Assembly (NCBI GenBank): GCA_018817425.1
Contig: JAHITX010000060.1
Span: forward strand, 20,848-84,847
Direction of reading: 5' to 3'
Length of the DNA stretch: 64,000 nt
DNA from: Pseudomonadota bacterium
GTDB lineage: Bacteria > Desulfobacterota > Desulfobacteria > Desulfobacterales > RPRI01
Of this stretch, positions 1 through 8,310 are shown piece after piece. The position numbers were made by a program, and so were the translations under genes. Numbering within the stretch: the first letter of the stretch is position 1; every line of letters starts with the position of its first letter. The notes under the pieces were generated by a model, which was not told where the DNA came from, made no database searches, and saw only the letters and a list, made by a program, of their open reading frames with translations.

Positions 1-2060
1 ATCATACACGATATTTCTCTTTGGCTTTCCATATCATCAACAACAAGAATAACTTCCTTGTTTCCTTTAAGGTCATCAAGAGGATCAAACGAAGACCGCT
101 TCGATAATTCCTCTTTAGTAATAGGAAAATACAACTCAAAAGTTGTAAGTTTTTCACCGGTTATCACATCTATGTAGCCTTCATGATCCTGAACAACATT
201 CCATACGACTGAAAGGCCAAGACCTGTACCGCTTCTGCCCATTACCTTCCTGGTATAAAAGGGATCAAAGATTCTTTCAAGATCATCCGGTGATATTCCC
301 GAACCATTATCTGAAACAGATAAAACGACATACTCACCTGCTTTTAAACTATCATATCCCCTCATTGGTTTGTCCAGACTGAGGTTCATGGTAGATATCG
401 TAATACTACCACTGCCTTCAATGGCTTCTATGGCATTCAAGACAAGATTCATTATAGCTTTTCTGATATGAACATCAGAAGCATTTACATTAAAAGGGTG
501 AGGGCAAAGATTCGCATTGATCGTAACTGAAGGATGAAAATGTTGAAGTTTGTTAAACTCAGGTGAACTTAAATATTCACGGATTATTAAATTGATATTT
601 AATGGGGTTTTAACCGTAGCAACTCCTCTTGCTAATGTCAGTAAATTCTGGACAATAGAAACAGCCCTTGTTCCTGAATCCTGTATTGCTTCTATCGGTT
701 TTCTAAGACTGCTGCATTCAGGCAAATCCATTAAAAGTAATTCCGGATAGCCTACAACACCAGATAATACATTATTCAGATCGTGCGCCACACCGCCTGC
801 CAAAAGGCCCAGAGCTTCCATTTTTTTTAATCTGGCGATCTTCTCCTCATTTTCGCGCAGGGCCTTATATGCCTGCTTAACCTCGGTAAGATCAATCATA
901 ATCCCCCGCAATCCCACAGATTGTCCTTGCTGAATAATCGGGGTGGAATATACTATAAGAGGAAATGTGCTGCCGTCTTTTCTCAATGCGGTATATTCAT
1001 TACCTTCTGATTTCTCACCATTCATAATATTTTGTATTTTGTTAAGGGCTCGATTTCTATCTTCAGGTATAAGCATCGTAAGGGCGTTAATTCCCTTTTT
1101 GAAATCATCTTCAGTATAGCCAAGCAATTCATATGTACGCCGGTTGACAAAAGTCGTAGTGCCTTGTTTATCTACTTCAAAAACAACCTGGGGCAATAGC
1201 TCAGCCAATTGTCTGTATTTTTCTTCGCTTTGCTGCAAAGCCTCTTCAGCCTGCATTATTTCAGTTCTATCGTAAAAAACTGAAATAAAGCATTTTTCCC
1301 CTGCGATCTGTACTTCTTTAGAAAATACAAATGTTTTGATTACAGAACCATCTTTTATGTTAAAATCTATTTCAAGCCCATTAACTTCTCCTGATGATTC
1401 CAGCTCCTTTATAAGCCTGTTTCTTTTATCTACAGAATATAAGCCCAATTCAGTAGAAACCTTACCAAGTATTTCCTCCGAAGTATATTTTGTCAACTCA
1501 CAGAGTTTTTTATTTACATTAATTATCTTTCCTGTTTTCTTTTCCGATACAGCAATGGCCATTGGAGATAAATCAAATATAACCTGCAATTTTTTCCGTT
1601 TCTCTAAAAGATTTTTTTCCGCCAGTTTGCGCTCGGTAATATCTATATAAAAACCTACAATAAATTTAACCCGGTTGTTTTCTTTAAGCGGTGATATGAT
1701 GATATGACAATGTATTTCTTTGTCATTCAGCCTGAAAGTTCCTTCTTCATTTACAAATTCACCGGCAAAAGCACGGCTGTTTTTGCTTTGCCACAAAGAT
1801 AGAGTTTCTTTGTCGCTGCTCAGATCTTCGGGCCGTTTTCCAATAAAATCACCCCAATGTTTTCTGCAAATAGAATTCTGAAAAACATAACGGCCCTGTT
1901 CATCAATCACAAAATAATCAAAAGGGATGCTCTCGATTGCAACTTCAAAAATAGCCTCTCTGCCACGCATTGCTTCATAGCTTAACTTATATTCATCAAC
2001 CTCTTTTTCCAGATCTTTAATCCTTGATTCAAGCTTTGCATAAGCTTCTGTATCAGACAT
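1..2060 (-). CDS. PAS-domain hybrid sensor histidine kinase (C-terminus beyond the window)
   Basis: Reading leftwards from an ATG at 2060, the frame stays open to the window edge (about 686 residues). The N-terminus has a short coiled coil, followed by three PAS-like sensor domains at roughly residues 38-150, 155-275 and 285-400; the last ends in a typical PAC signature (GLRGIMIDLTEVKQA). A HisKA domain follows with the phospho-acceptor motif GGVAHDLNNVLSG, then a HATPase domain with N, DNGSGI and GTGLGLSVVWNV boxes. The start of a receiver domain (EVILVVDDMESQRE) is visible at the left edge, so this is a hybrid kinase. No transmembrane segment is seen, so it is probably cytosolic. The signal sensed is unknown. 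The HisKA/ATPase/REC assignment is read directly; the number of PAS domains is approximate. Confidence 0.9.
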   Translation of the reverse strand, partial: MSDTEAYAKLESRIKDLEKEVDEYKLSYEAMRGREAIFEVAIESIPFDYFVIDEQGRYVFQNSICRKHWGDFIGKRPEDLSSDKETLSLWQSKNSRAFAGEFVNEEGTFRLNDKEIHCHIIISPLKENNRVKFIVGFYIDITERKLAEKNLLEKRKKLQVIFDLSPMAIAVSEKKTGKIINVNKKLCELTKYTSEEILGKVSTELGLYSVDKRNRLIKELESSGEVNGLEIDFNIKDGSVIKTFVFSKEVQIAGEKCFISVFYDRTEIMQAEEALQQSEEKYRQLAELLPQVVFEVDKQGTTTFVNRRTYELLGYTEDDFKKGINALTMLIPEDRNRALNKIQNIMNGEKSEGNEYTALRKDGSTFPLIVYSTPIIQQGQSVGLRGIMIDLTEVKQAYKALRENEEKIARLKKMEALGLLAGGVAHDLNNVLSGVVGYPELLLMDLPECSSLRKPIEAIQDSGTRAVSIVQNLLTLARGVATVKTPLNINLIIREYLSSPEFNKLQHFHPSVTINANLCPHPFNVNASDVHIRKAIMNLVLNAIEAIEGSGSITISTMNLSLDKPMRGYDSLKAGEYVVLSVSDNGSGISPDDLERIFDPFYTRKVMGRSGTGLGLSVVWNVVQDHEGYIDVITGEKLTTFELYFPITKEELSKRSSFDPLDDLKGNKEVILVVDDMESQREISCM

Positions 2061-2353
2061 TTGGCACGCTCCATATGATAGTAATAAAAATAAACAGCCT
2101 CAAATAAAATTAAAAAAATTTTTAACCCGGTATGAAAGTACTTTTTCACACACAAAGCTTTAAATATGGTGACATACTATTGTTAATAGAATCTTTGGTG
2201 CTCATTAAGTCAATTATAACAAAAGCAAGTTCTTAAAATAAAAAGCAACACCGCATTTGAGTTTCCAAAGTTTCATGTATTTGCCTCAGGCAAAATAATG
2301 GTGCAATCCGGCTATTTTTACACCGGCAAATTCATATTACTTTTCCACCATGT

Positions 2354-2446
2354 TTATTTATTATTTTGACGGTATTTTCGTGCGTTCAAAGCGATCACTT
2401 TCAGCGCTTCTGAAGAGTACTTCCCAAACATCATAAATATAGGCAT
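2354..2446 (-). pseudogene. Truncated GYD-domain-like protein fragment
   Basis: A 30-codon frame starts at ATG 2446 behind a good ribosome binding site (AGGAAAGAAGGT, then ATG after 7 nt). Its first residues, MPIFMMFGKYSSEALK, look like the N-terminal strand of GYD-family proteins, which are normally about 90-100 aa. The reading frame ends after 30 codons, so I take it as a broken gene rather than a functional short peptide. It lies beside an IS1-family remnant. The assignment rests on one short motif. Confidence 0.4.
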
Positions 2447-2589
2447 CTTGATACCTTCTTTCCTGTTCAAAATAAATCCAATTGGCGTAATTTTGGTTAT
2501 ACGGGAAAACTATTTTTTTGGATAGTATCCAAAAGGATACCTTTTTATGTTTTTCATGGCATAAAACAAAGGTATTATAAATTATATAT

Positions 2590-3020
2590 AGATACTCTAT
2601 AGGCCGGTTTCTTAAATGCAGCCATTTAGCTGTCTATAATTGGATAAATGCATTTGGTAAAGCTGAGGACGATATTCGTTCGGAAAAAGCGATAAAGGTT
2701 GTGGAAGTACATGAAATGCATAGCTATATCTCTTTAAAAAAGAATATTGTTGGATCTGGATTGCTGTTGATCGATATGGAAAGAGGTTCTTCAACTGCGT
2801 ATTGGGCGATCGTGGCACAGCCACTGGCGAGCAATTGTGGGATACCATCAAAAATATCAAGAATGGCAAAATAGTTACTGACTACTGGAAACCGTACGAA
2901 AATCTCATTCCTCAAGAGCTGCATATCCAATCCAAGGCTGAGACATTTGCTGTAGAGGGTTATAGTAGTTTTTTCGACACTTTCTTGCAAGAATTCGAAG
3001 TAAATCCAAATGCTACAGCT
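2590..3020 (+). pseudogene. IS1-family transposase remnant, frameshifted
   Basis: Three reading frames must be joined to recover an IS1-type transposase. The HTH part (IGRFLKCSHLAVYNWI) runs into VEVHEMHSYISLKK. After a shift near 2750 comes the catalytic-core segment VDRYGKRFFNCVLGDRGTAT with EQLWDTIKN, then TDYWKPYENLIP. After a second shift near 2970, in a run of T, the tail reads RHFLARIRSKSKCYS. The N-terminal zinc-finger region is missing. The two disruptions lie inside the catalytic half, not at the programmed frameshift site of IS1, so the copy is most likely dead. No clear terminal inverted repeats were found. Confidence 0.75.
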
Positions 3021-3029
3021 TTTCTTATT

Positions 3030-3066
3030 CCCCCTCACCCTGGCCCTCTCCCACGAGGGGAGAGGG
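3030..3066. repeat. GC-rich palindromic intergenic repeat
   Basis: A C-rich stretch followed by a perfect 9-bp inverted repeat: CCCTCTCCC at 3044-3052 and GGGAGAGGG at 3058-3066, with a 5-nt loop. It is much richer in GC than its surroundings and resembles the dispersed 'CCCTCACCCTGGCCCTCTCCC' type of bacterial intergenic repeat. It sits immediately after the IS1 remnant. Confidence 0.6.
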
Positions 3067-3156
3067 TAAAAGGAAAACGGTTGCATAGGACTTAACAAAT
3101 ATGGTTTTGAAATATGATTTGAAATTCTGGTAGTTCTTTCCGGATTCGCTCGCTAG

Positions 3157-3297
3157 TGTCCGTCTATAAATGGTAGATTGCGCTTCAGATCAAGGCCGCA
3201 GCATTTTTAAAAACGCATGCGTAATGGGTTTACGTCGAGTATTTCAAAAACGCGAGAACGCAGATATGTGGCACAAGATGCCATTTATGGACGGACA
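3157..3297. repeat. MITE-like element bounded by 17-bp inverted repeats
   Basis: TGTCCGTCTATAAATGG at 3157-3173 is matched by CCATTTATGGACGGACA at 3281-3297 as an inverted repeat with one mismatch. The pair encloses about 107 bp with no convincing gene. The structure is that of a small non-autonomous element or the ends of a deleted insertion sequence. No target-site duplication is obvious and no transposase of the matching type is present in the window. Confidence 0.45.
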
Positions 3298-3305
3298 ATC
3301 ACTAT

Positions 3306-3325
3306 CCCCGATGCTTGCACCGGGG
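3306..3325 (-). terminator. 20-bp palindromic hairpin downstream of the mutase gene
   Basis: CCCCGATGCTTGCACCGGGG forms a short GC-rich stem about 95 bp downstream of the stop codon of the mutase large subunit. Its reverse complement is nearly identical to hairpins at 5540-5559 and 59150-59169, so it belongs to a dispersed palindromic repeat family. Transcription termination is inferred from position; the T-run is weak. Confidence 0.4.
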
Positions 3326-3420
3326 TTAGTGATAGATATTGCGATTCAAGAAAGATACAGTGATTGATATTTTTAGTTGCAGGAAGTGAAAGCAATTATA
3401 TTTATTGTCGTGCCTGAATA

Positions 3421-5064
3421 TCAGTCTTTAAAAGGTGATTCAATCATTTCAAACGGGTCGTAATGATGACCACGGCCTACTCTTAATGAACCCCATATTT
3501 CGCCTATAGTTGCATATTCTTTACAGGCTTCTATCATGGTTGGAGTAAGATTAACATTTCCCTGTTTGTCTTCTTCTACCAGTTTTTTTATTAATTCTTT
3601 TACAGCATTATTATTTCTCTTCTTTTTTATATCCTTTACTCTCTGAACCTGTTCGGCAGTAGAAGCTTTAGATACTACATGAATGGGAATTTTATGGTCT
3701 TGTTCAGGTGGAACCACCAAATCGTTAATACCTACAAGTTTCATGTCTCCGCTTTCTATATCTGTCTGACGCTTTAAAGCAGCTTCGTCTATCATTGCCC
3801 TTATCCATCCGTCTTTAACGCCTTCTTCCAGACCTCCCTTGTCAAGTATCTTCTGAAGAAGTTCCCATGACCTCTTTTCTACTTCGTTTGTAAGCCACTC
3901 AACATAGTAAGAGCCGGCAAGAGGATCAACCACATTGGCAATTCCGGTTTCATAAGCAAGAATGTTTTGTGTACACATAGCAATCCTGGTTGCAACTTCC
4001 GTAGGCAGACATAAAGGCTCATCATACATAACAGGGTCAATGGCATTACAGCCGCCAAGAGCAGCAGACATAAGCTGTACTGCAATTCGCCCTATATTGT
4101 TAAGAGGCTGCTGAGCTATAGCTGTAAGTCCGGATACCCGTGCTGCGATATAAAGCTTTTGTGCTCTCGGATTCTTGGAACCGTACCTTTCTCTTGCTAT
4201 TTTTGCCCATATTCTTCTGGATGCCCTGAATTTGGCAATTTCTTCAAAAAAATCCATCCATATTGTAAAAGTAAAAGGAACCCTGTTTGCAAATTCGTCA
4301 AAATTTAATCCGCGCTCTACAAGCCGGTCGGCAAATGCTATTGTGGAAGCAAATCCCAGTGCTGTTTCCATAACAGCAGGCGTCCCTTCTTCTGAAACAT
4401 TGTGTGCGCTTGTATGAAATGTTGCAAATCTTAATTTATTTTTCGAACAGTATTCGACTACATCAACTGCAAGTTTGGACCATAAATCCAGAGGCTGAGG
4501 GGTAACAAAGCCACTGTAGTACTGACAATATAAATTAAGAGCAGCACCGCCGTTTAAAGCAGAATAAGGGACGCCCTGCTTTTGGGCCATAGCAAAAAAC
4601 ATACAGGGTAAAACCGGGCCGCTTGCCCCTGACGATTCGAAAGTGATTGTTGTCTTGTCAATAGGAAAGCCTTCTAAAATGGTTTCAACATCATCTAATG
4701 AGGATACCGGTATGCCAACCAAACCGGCTTCATCCACTGCCATAGGATGGTCAGCATCAATTCCGACCTGAGTGGGGTAATCATTTACAACCTCAACTCC
4801 TTCCGATCCTATGCTGGCCAGATACTTCAGTCTTTCCATGGAATCTTTTGCCGAACCGAATCCGGAAAGAAATCTTCTTGTCCAGATTCTGTTTCGAAAC
4901 ATCCCCTTATATAAACCTCTTGTATAAGGGTATTCCCCGGCTTCACCGAGATCCCTGTCATAATCAAAATCTTTTAAGTCTTCGGGCTTATACATCTCTT
5001 TTAATGGTATACCTGAAGCCGACTCGAACTTCCTGTTTGCGTCTTCCTGAATCGTTGTTTTCAT
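3421..5064 (-). CDS. B12-dependent acyl-CoA mutase, large (substrate-binding) subunit
   Basis: A 547-aa protein of the methylmalonyl-CoA mutase alpha family containing only the TIM-barrel substrate half; the B12-binding domain is the separate upstream gene. Recognisable family segments include YPYTRGLYKGMF (about 45-56), NDYPTQVGIDADHP (about 94-107) and an AH...EEG region. By motif alignment to Propionibacterium methylmalonyl-CoA mutase, Tyr89 corresponds here to Leu66, and the Arg207 that holds the malonyl carboxylate falls on a Gly in the segment QYYSGFVTP. The substrate is therefore probably not methylmalonyl-CoA. It resembles the 2-hydroxyisobutyryl/isobutyryl/alkyl-CoA mutase branch, but the exact substrate cannot be assigned. 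The start overlaps the stop of the small subunit (ATGA) and has an SD of GGGAG. Confidence 0.88.
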   Translation of the reverse strand: MKTTIQEDANRKFESASGIPLKEMYKPEDLKDFDYDRDLGEAGEYPYTRGLYKGMFRNRIWTRRFLSGFGSAKDSMERLKYLASIGSEGVEVVNDYPTQVGIDADHPMAVDEAGLVGIPVSSLDDVETILEGFPIDKTTITFESSGASGPVLPCMFFAMAQKQGVPYSALNGGAALNLYCQYYSGFVTPQPLDLWSKLAVDVVEYCSKNKLRFATFHTSAHNVSEEGTPAVMETALGFASTIAFADRLVERGLNFDEFANRVPFTFTIWMDFFEEIAKFRASRRIWAKIARERYGSKNPRAQKLYIAARVSGLTAIAQQPLNNIGRIAVQLMSAALGGCNAIDPVMYDEPLCLPTEVATRIAMCTQNILAYETGIANVVDPLAGSYYVEWLTNEVEKRSWELLQKILDKGGLEEGVKDGWIRAMIDEAALKRQTDIESGDMKLVGINDLVVPPEQDHKIPIHVVSKASTAEQVQRVKDIKKKRNNNAVKELIKKLVEEDKQGNVNLTPTMIEACKEYATIGEIWGSLRVGRGHHYDPFEMIESPFKD

Positions 5065-5495
5065 ATTTGCTTCTCCCTGACAGGATTTAAATCCCTTTTG
5101 CTTTTCTTTTCAACAAGGGATGTAATTGTTTCTACTATTACATTAGACATTGCTCCGGGCCCGATAACTGCGTCAACACCCAGTGCCTTTAGTTCATCAG
5201 GAAAAGGATCCGGAATGGTTCCGCCTACAATTACTACAACATTGTCCATTCCCTCTTTTTTCAACATGTCAATCAGCTTGGGGACCAGTCTGGTATGATT
5301 TGATGACTGACAGCTTATACCAACAACATCTGCATCTTCTTCTACAACGGCCTTGAAAATTGTTTCAGGACTTTGAAATCTTCCAAGATATACCACTTCC
5401 ATACCGGCATCACGCAACATTGCGCTTACAATTTTGGCTCCTACATCGTGCCCGTCAAGACCAATTTTTGAAATTACTGCTTTTATCTGCTTCAT
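5061..5495 (-). CDS. B12-binding subunit of acyl-CoA mutase
   Basis: A 144-aa cobalamin-binding protein of the methylmalonyl-CoA mutase C-terminal family. It carries the base-off/His-on signature DGHDVG (residues 14-19, within KIGLDGHDVGAKIV) and the later GGTIPDPFPDELKALGV and GPG segments that line the B12 pocket. It supplies the adenosylcobalamin to the adjacent large subunit, with which it overlaps by four bases, so the two are almost certainly co-translated. The SD is GAGGAAG upstream of ATG 5495. The split-subunit arrangement matches 2-hydroxyisobutyryl-CoA mutase and related enzymes rather than the fused methylmalonyl-CoA mutase. Confidence 0.93.
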   Translation of the reverse strand: MKQIKAVISKIGLDGHDVGAKIVSAMLRDAGMEVVYLGRFQSPETIFKAVVEEDADVVGISCQSSNHTRLVPKLIDMLKKEGMDNVVVIVGGTIPDPFPDELKALGVDAVIGPGAMSNVIVETITSLVEKKSKRDLNPVREKQI

Positions 5496-5539
5496 GAGAT
5501 ACTTCCTCTTTGCATTAGATTTTAGGCAATATTGAAGCT

Positions 5540-5559
5540 CCCCGACGCAAGCATCGGGG
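5540..5559 (-). terminator. Palindromic hairpin between thiolase and mutase genes
   Basis: CCCCGACGCAAGCATCGGGG forms a GC-rich stem in the 108-bp gap between the thiolase stop (5604) and the mutase small-subunit start (5495). It is a member of the same repeat family as 3306-3325 and 59150-59169, including the upstream context TTGAAG. It could attenuate transcription into the mutase genes or act in mRNA processing. No strong T-run follows, so full termination is doubtful. Confidence 0.4.
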
Positions 5560-5603
5560 ATTGCGCTCGTTGTTGCGGTTCAACTCACCTGCCATTTACT
5601 TTT

Positions 5604-6797
5604 TTATTTAGGTTCCGTTCCAAAAATATTAACCAATGCAACGGCACCGGTTCCGCCAAGGTTATGCGTAAGGCCTATTTTCGGATCCTTTACCTGGCGT
5701 TTGCCGGCTTCACCACGCAATTGCCAGAATATCTCGCATGCCTGGGCTACTCCTGTGGCTCCAATGGGGTGACCTTTTGATTTTAATCCTCCGCTTACAT
5801 TGCAGGGTATATCACCGTCTAACATTGGGCCACCGTTTTCCACCCATTGACCGCCTTTTCCCCGCTCACAAAAACCTAAGTCTTCGTAATCTATTAATTC
5901 CGTGCAGGTAAAACAGTCATGTATTTCGGCTACATCTATGTCTTTGGGCGAAATATCGGCTATCTCGTATGCGGTTTTACCGGCTATTGTTGTTGTATCC
6001 CACTGGTGATAATGCCGTTTCTGGTGACCGTAAAAATCATCGCAGGCAAGTGCGCTGCTCCAAAGATATATCGGCTTGTCGGTATATTCCCTGGCGATAT
6101 CTTCTCTGGTCAATATAATTGCTGCTGCACCGTCGGTTGTCGGGCAGCAATCAAACAGCCCTAATGGCCAACTTATCATCGGAGCATTCATTACCTGTTC
6201 CATGGTTACTTCAAACTGAAAATGGGCATACGGATCAAGAGTTCCGTTGTGATGATTCTTTACCGCAATCATTGCAAAATGTTCTTTCTTTGTTCCGTAT
6301 TTTGCCATATGGGCTACACCGAATTGCCCGTACATCGCAGGCCCTGTCAGCCCTCTTGGATGCCACCACTGATGATATGAGGTGTTGGCCTGGCCTATCA
6401 TGGATTCACGTCCCGGAATGTCTCTCATCTTCTCGGCACCTACTACAAGTGCTACATCATATACTCCGGCTTTAATGGCAAAAGCTGCCTGACGTATAGC
6501 ATCACTGCCGGTACAACAGGCGTTTTCCACCCTGCTTACAGGTTTATCATAAAATGTGAGCGCATTGGAAAGGGTGGCTCCGCTTACTATTTCTTTTCTC
6601 AAGCTTGTTCCGGGTAAACAACATCCGAACCATGCAGCTTCAATCGCATCTTCTTTTATTCCCTTGTCAACGCTTTTTAAGCAATTCTCATATGATTCAA
6701 ATATCATGTCTTCTAAGCTTTTTTCAAAAAGCTCTCCGAAACGAATCATACCAGCGCCTACCACTGCTACATTTAAAGGATTCTTTTTACGCGCCAT
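5604..6797 (-). CDS. SCP-x-type thiolase (acetyl-CoA acetyltransferase family)
   Basis: A 397-aa thiolase of the SCP-x/archaeal-like class. The nucleophilic cysteine is probably Cys94 in ENACCTGSDA. The other family motifs are the EIHDCFTCTEL segment and GGLKSKGHPIGATG, which carries the catalytic His. Thiolases of this class typically need a DUF35 (zinc ribbon/OB) partner, and the gene directly upstream encodes one. BbsB of benzylsuccinate degradation is a known example of the same class. The predicted role is thiolytic cleavage or condensation of a 3-oxoacyl-CoA in the operon's acyl-CoA pathway. ATG 6797 has a strong SD (GGGGGG) that overlaps the end of the upstream gene. Confidence 0.9.
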   Translation of the reverse strand: MARKKNPLNVAVVGAGMIRFGELFEKSLEDMIFESYENCLKSVDKGIKEDAIEAAWFGCCLPGTSLRKEIVSGATLSNALTFYDKPVSRVENACCTGSDAIRQAAFAIKAGVYDVALVVGAEKMRDIPGRESMIGQANTSYHQWWHPRGLTGPAMYGQFGVAHMAKYGTKKEHFAMIAVKNHHNGTLDPYAHFQFEVTMEQVMNAPMISWPLGLFDCCPTTDGAAAIILTREDIAREYTDKPIYLWSSALACDDFYGHQKRHYHQWDTTTIAGKTAYEIADISPKDIDVAEIHDCFTCTELIDYEDLGFCERGKGGQWVENGGPMLDGDIPCNVSGGLKSKGHPIGATGVAQACEIFWQLRGEAGKRQVKDPKIGLTHNLGGTGAVALVNIFGTEPK

Positions 6798-6801
6798 ATC
6801 A

Positions 6802-8286
6802 TCACCCCCCTGCTTTTTCGTCTATAAGTCTGAACTTATATCCGTATTTTACGATATCGTTTTCCATGCCATGCCGCCTTAAAACAAGTTCGACCTTTGC
6901 CCCTACTTTTACTTTCTCCATAGGGCTGTCTACCATCATGGCGCTTATTTTGCCGCCGTATTCTCCCTGTTTTCCGGCTACCCTTGCTATGCACATTGGA
7001 AATGGCGCTTGTTCAGGATCCAGATAAACTATAAACTGATGAAAAAACGTTTCGATAACTCCCTTGCGGGGTAACGGAACTTTCTCAAACTCGCGGCTCC
7101 TGCAATCTTTTTCAACGCATATGTTTCGCTTTGGAAAATTTATGGACCCGCACTTGGTGCATTTTAAAGCCTTAAGACCAAACACAAAATCTTTATCACG
7201 CCAAAATAAAGGAGAAGAATCAACTGAAGACATTGGTTCCGGAAGGGCCAGGCCTTTTAGTCTCCCCTTAATTTTTTCGTACTGAATGTATTCTATGTAT
7301 TGTTTATAATCATCCTTAAAATAATTCTGCACAGGCGATATATGCCCTCTTTTTTCATCTATCCCCTTTGTTGCAGTAAGAAGAAAAGCATCGCTTCCTG
7401 CACCCGATCCGTAAGAAGCCACAAGTATCTTCTCATCAGGCTTGGCATTATCCAGACCAGCTGCAAGAGCTATTAAGGATGAAGCTGAACCGGTGTCTCC
7501 TATCATCGGGGAAAGAGCGGTAACACTTAGTGCTTCGGGTTTAAACTTCATAGACTTTGCTACATCAGCAGGGCTTTTTCCATCCGGCTGGGTAACCGCC
7601 AGGTATGAAATATCTTCGGGTTTAAGTTTTGTTTCAGCTAAACATTTACCTATTGCTTGTCTTATATGAGCAAAATAACCCGCAGTTCTGTGAAAACGGG
7701 CATCATCATAGAAATTGGCATAATCTTTTTTTGCCATACGCCAGGTTGTATTTAAAGATGTTGATTGGGCTACACCGCTTCCAAGTTCTGCAATTGCATC
7801 ACTTGTCCCCAGAATAAAAACCGCCGCCCCTGCGCCATATGCCGTTTCCAGCTGAGTTCCCATTTCTGCTACCTGGCAATCTGCTCCAATAGCCATGCCA
7901 TACTTAGTTTTTCCGGAATCAACAAGGCCGGCGCACCCTAGTAATGCCGCCGTACCGGCTCGAACCGATCCGCCAAAATCTGCTATTATAACACCATCGG
8001 AAACACCCAAAGCCTCGGCAATCAGAATCGCTGAAGACTTATCAATATAAGCACCCGATACGGTGCCCAAATATAATGCCCCGATATCTGATGCATCCAG
8101 CCCGGCATGTTTTAAGGCATTAAAAGAAGCTTCAACAGCCAATGTAACAATGTCTTCATCTTCGCCTGCTACACTTTTTTCTTTAACTCCGCCCGCAATT
8201 CCTCCAAACGGCCAGGCTTTAGCTATAGACTTTGTAACAATCCTCTTTCTTGGGATTGAAACCCCATATCCAATTATACCCGCCAT
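6802..8286 (-). CDS. HMG-CoA-synthase-like (thiolase fold) protein fused to a DUF35 zinc-ribbon/OB domain
   Basis: A 494-aa two-part protein. Residues 1 to about 345 follow the archaeal-type HMG-CoA synthase/KAS III fold (MAGIIGYGVSIPRKRI..., AYGAGAAVFILG, LVASYGSGAGSDAF). Residues about 365-490 form a DUF35 module with a zinc ribbon (Cys376, Cys379, Cys390, Cys395) followed by an OB-fold. In the usual position of the catalytic cysteine (…FACKAGT… in homologs) this protein reads FGGSVRAGTAAL, with Val108 or Ser107, so the classical nucleophile appears absent. In archaea, separate thiolase, DUF35 and HMG-CoA synthase subunits form a substrate-channelling complex; here two of the three are fused and the thiolase is next door. 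A structural or CoA-delivery role is inferred. SD GAGGG, ATG 8286. Confidence 0.85.
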   Translation of the reverse strand: MAGIIGYGVSIPRKRIVTKSIAKAWPFGGIAGGVKEKSVAGEDEDIVTLAVEASFNALKHAGLDASDIGALYLGTVSGAYIDKSSAILIAEALGVSDGVIIADFGGSVRAGTAALLGCAGLVDSGKTKYGMAIGADCQVAEMGTQLETAYGAGAAVFILGTSDAIAELGSGVAQSTSLNTTWRMAKKDYANFYDDARFHRTAGYFAHIRQAIGKCLAETKLKPEDISYLAVTQPDGKSPADVAKSMKFKPEALSVTALSPMIGDTGSASSLIALAAGLDNAKPDEKILVASYGSGAGSDAFLLTATKGIDEKRGHISPVQNYFKDDYKQYIEYIQYEKIKGRLKGLALPEPMSSVDSSPLFWRDKDFVFGLKALKCTKCGSINFPKRNICVEKDCRSREFEKVPLPRKGVIETFFHQFIVYLDPEQAPFPMCIARVAGKQGEYGGKISAMMVDSPMEKVKVGAKVELVLRRHGMENDIVKYGYKFRLIDEKAGG

Positions 8287-8310
8287 AATTATACCCTCGC
8301 TTTATAATTT

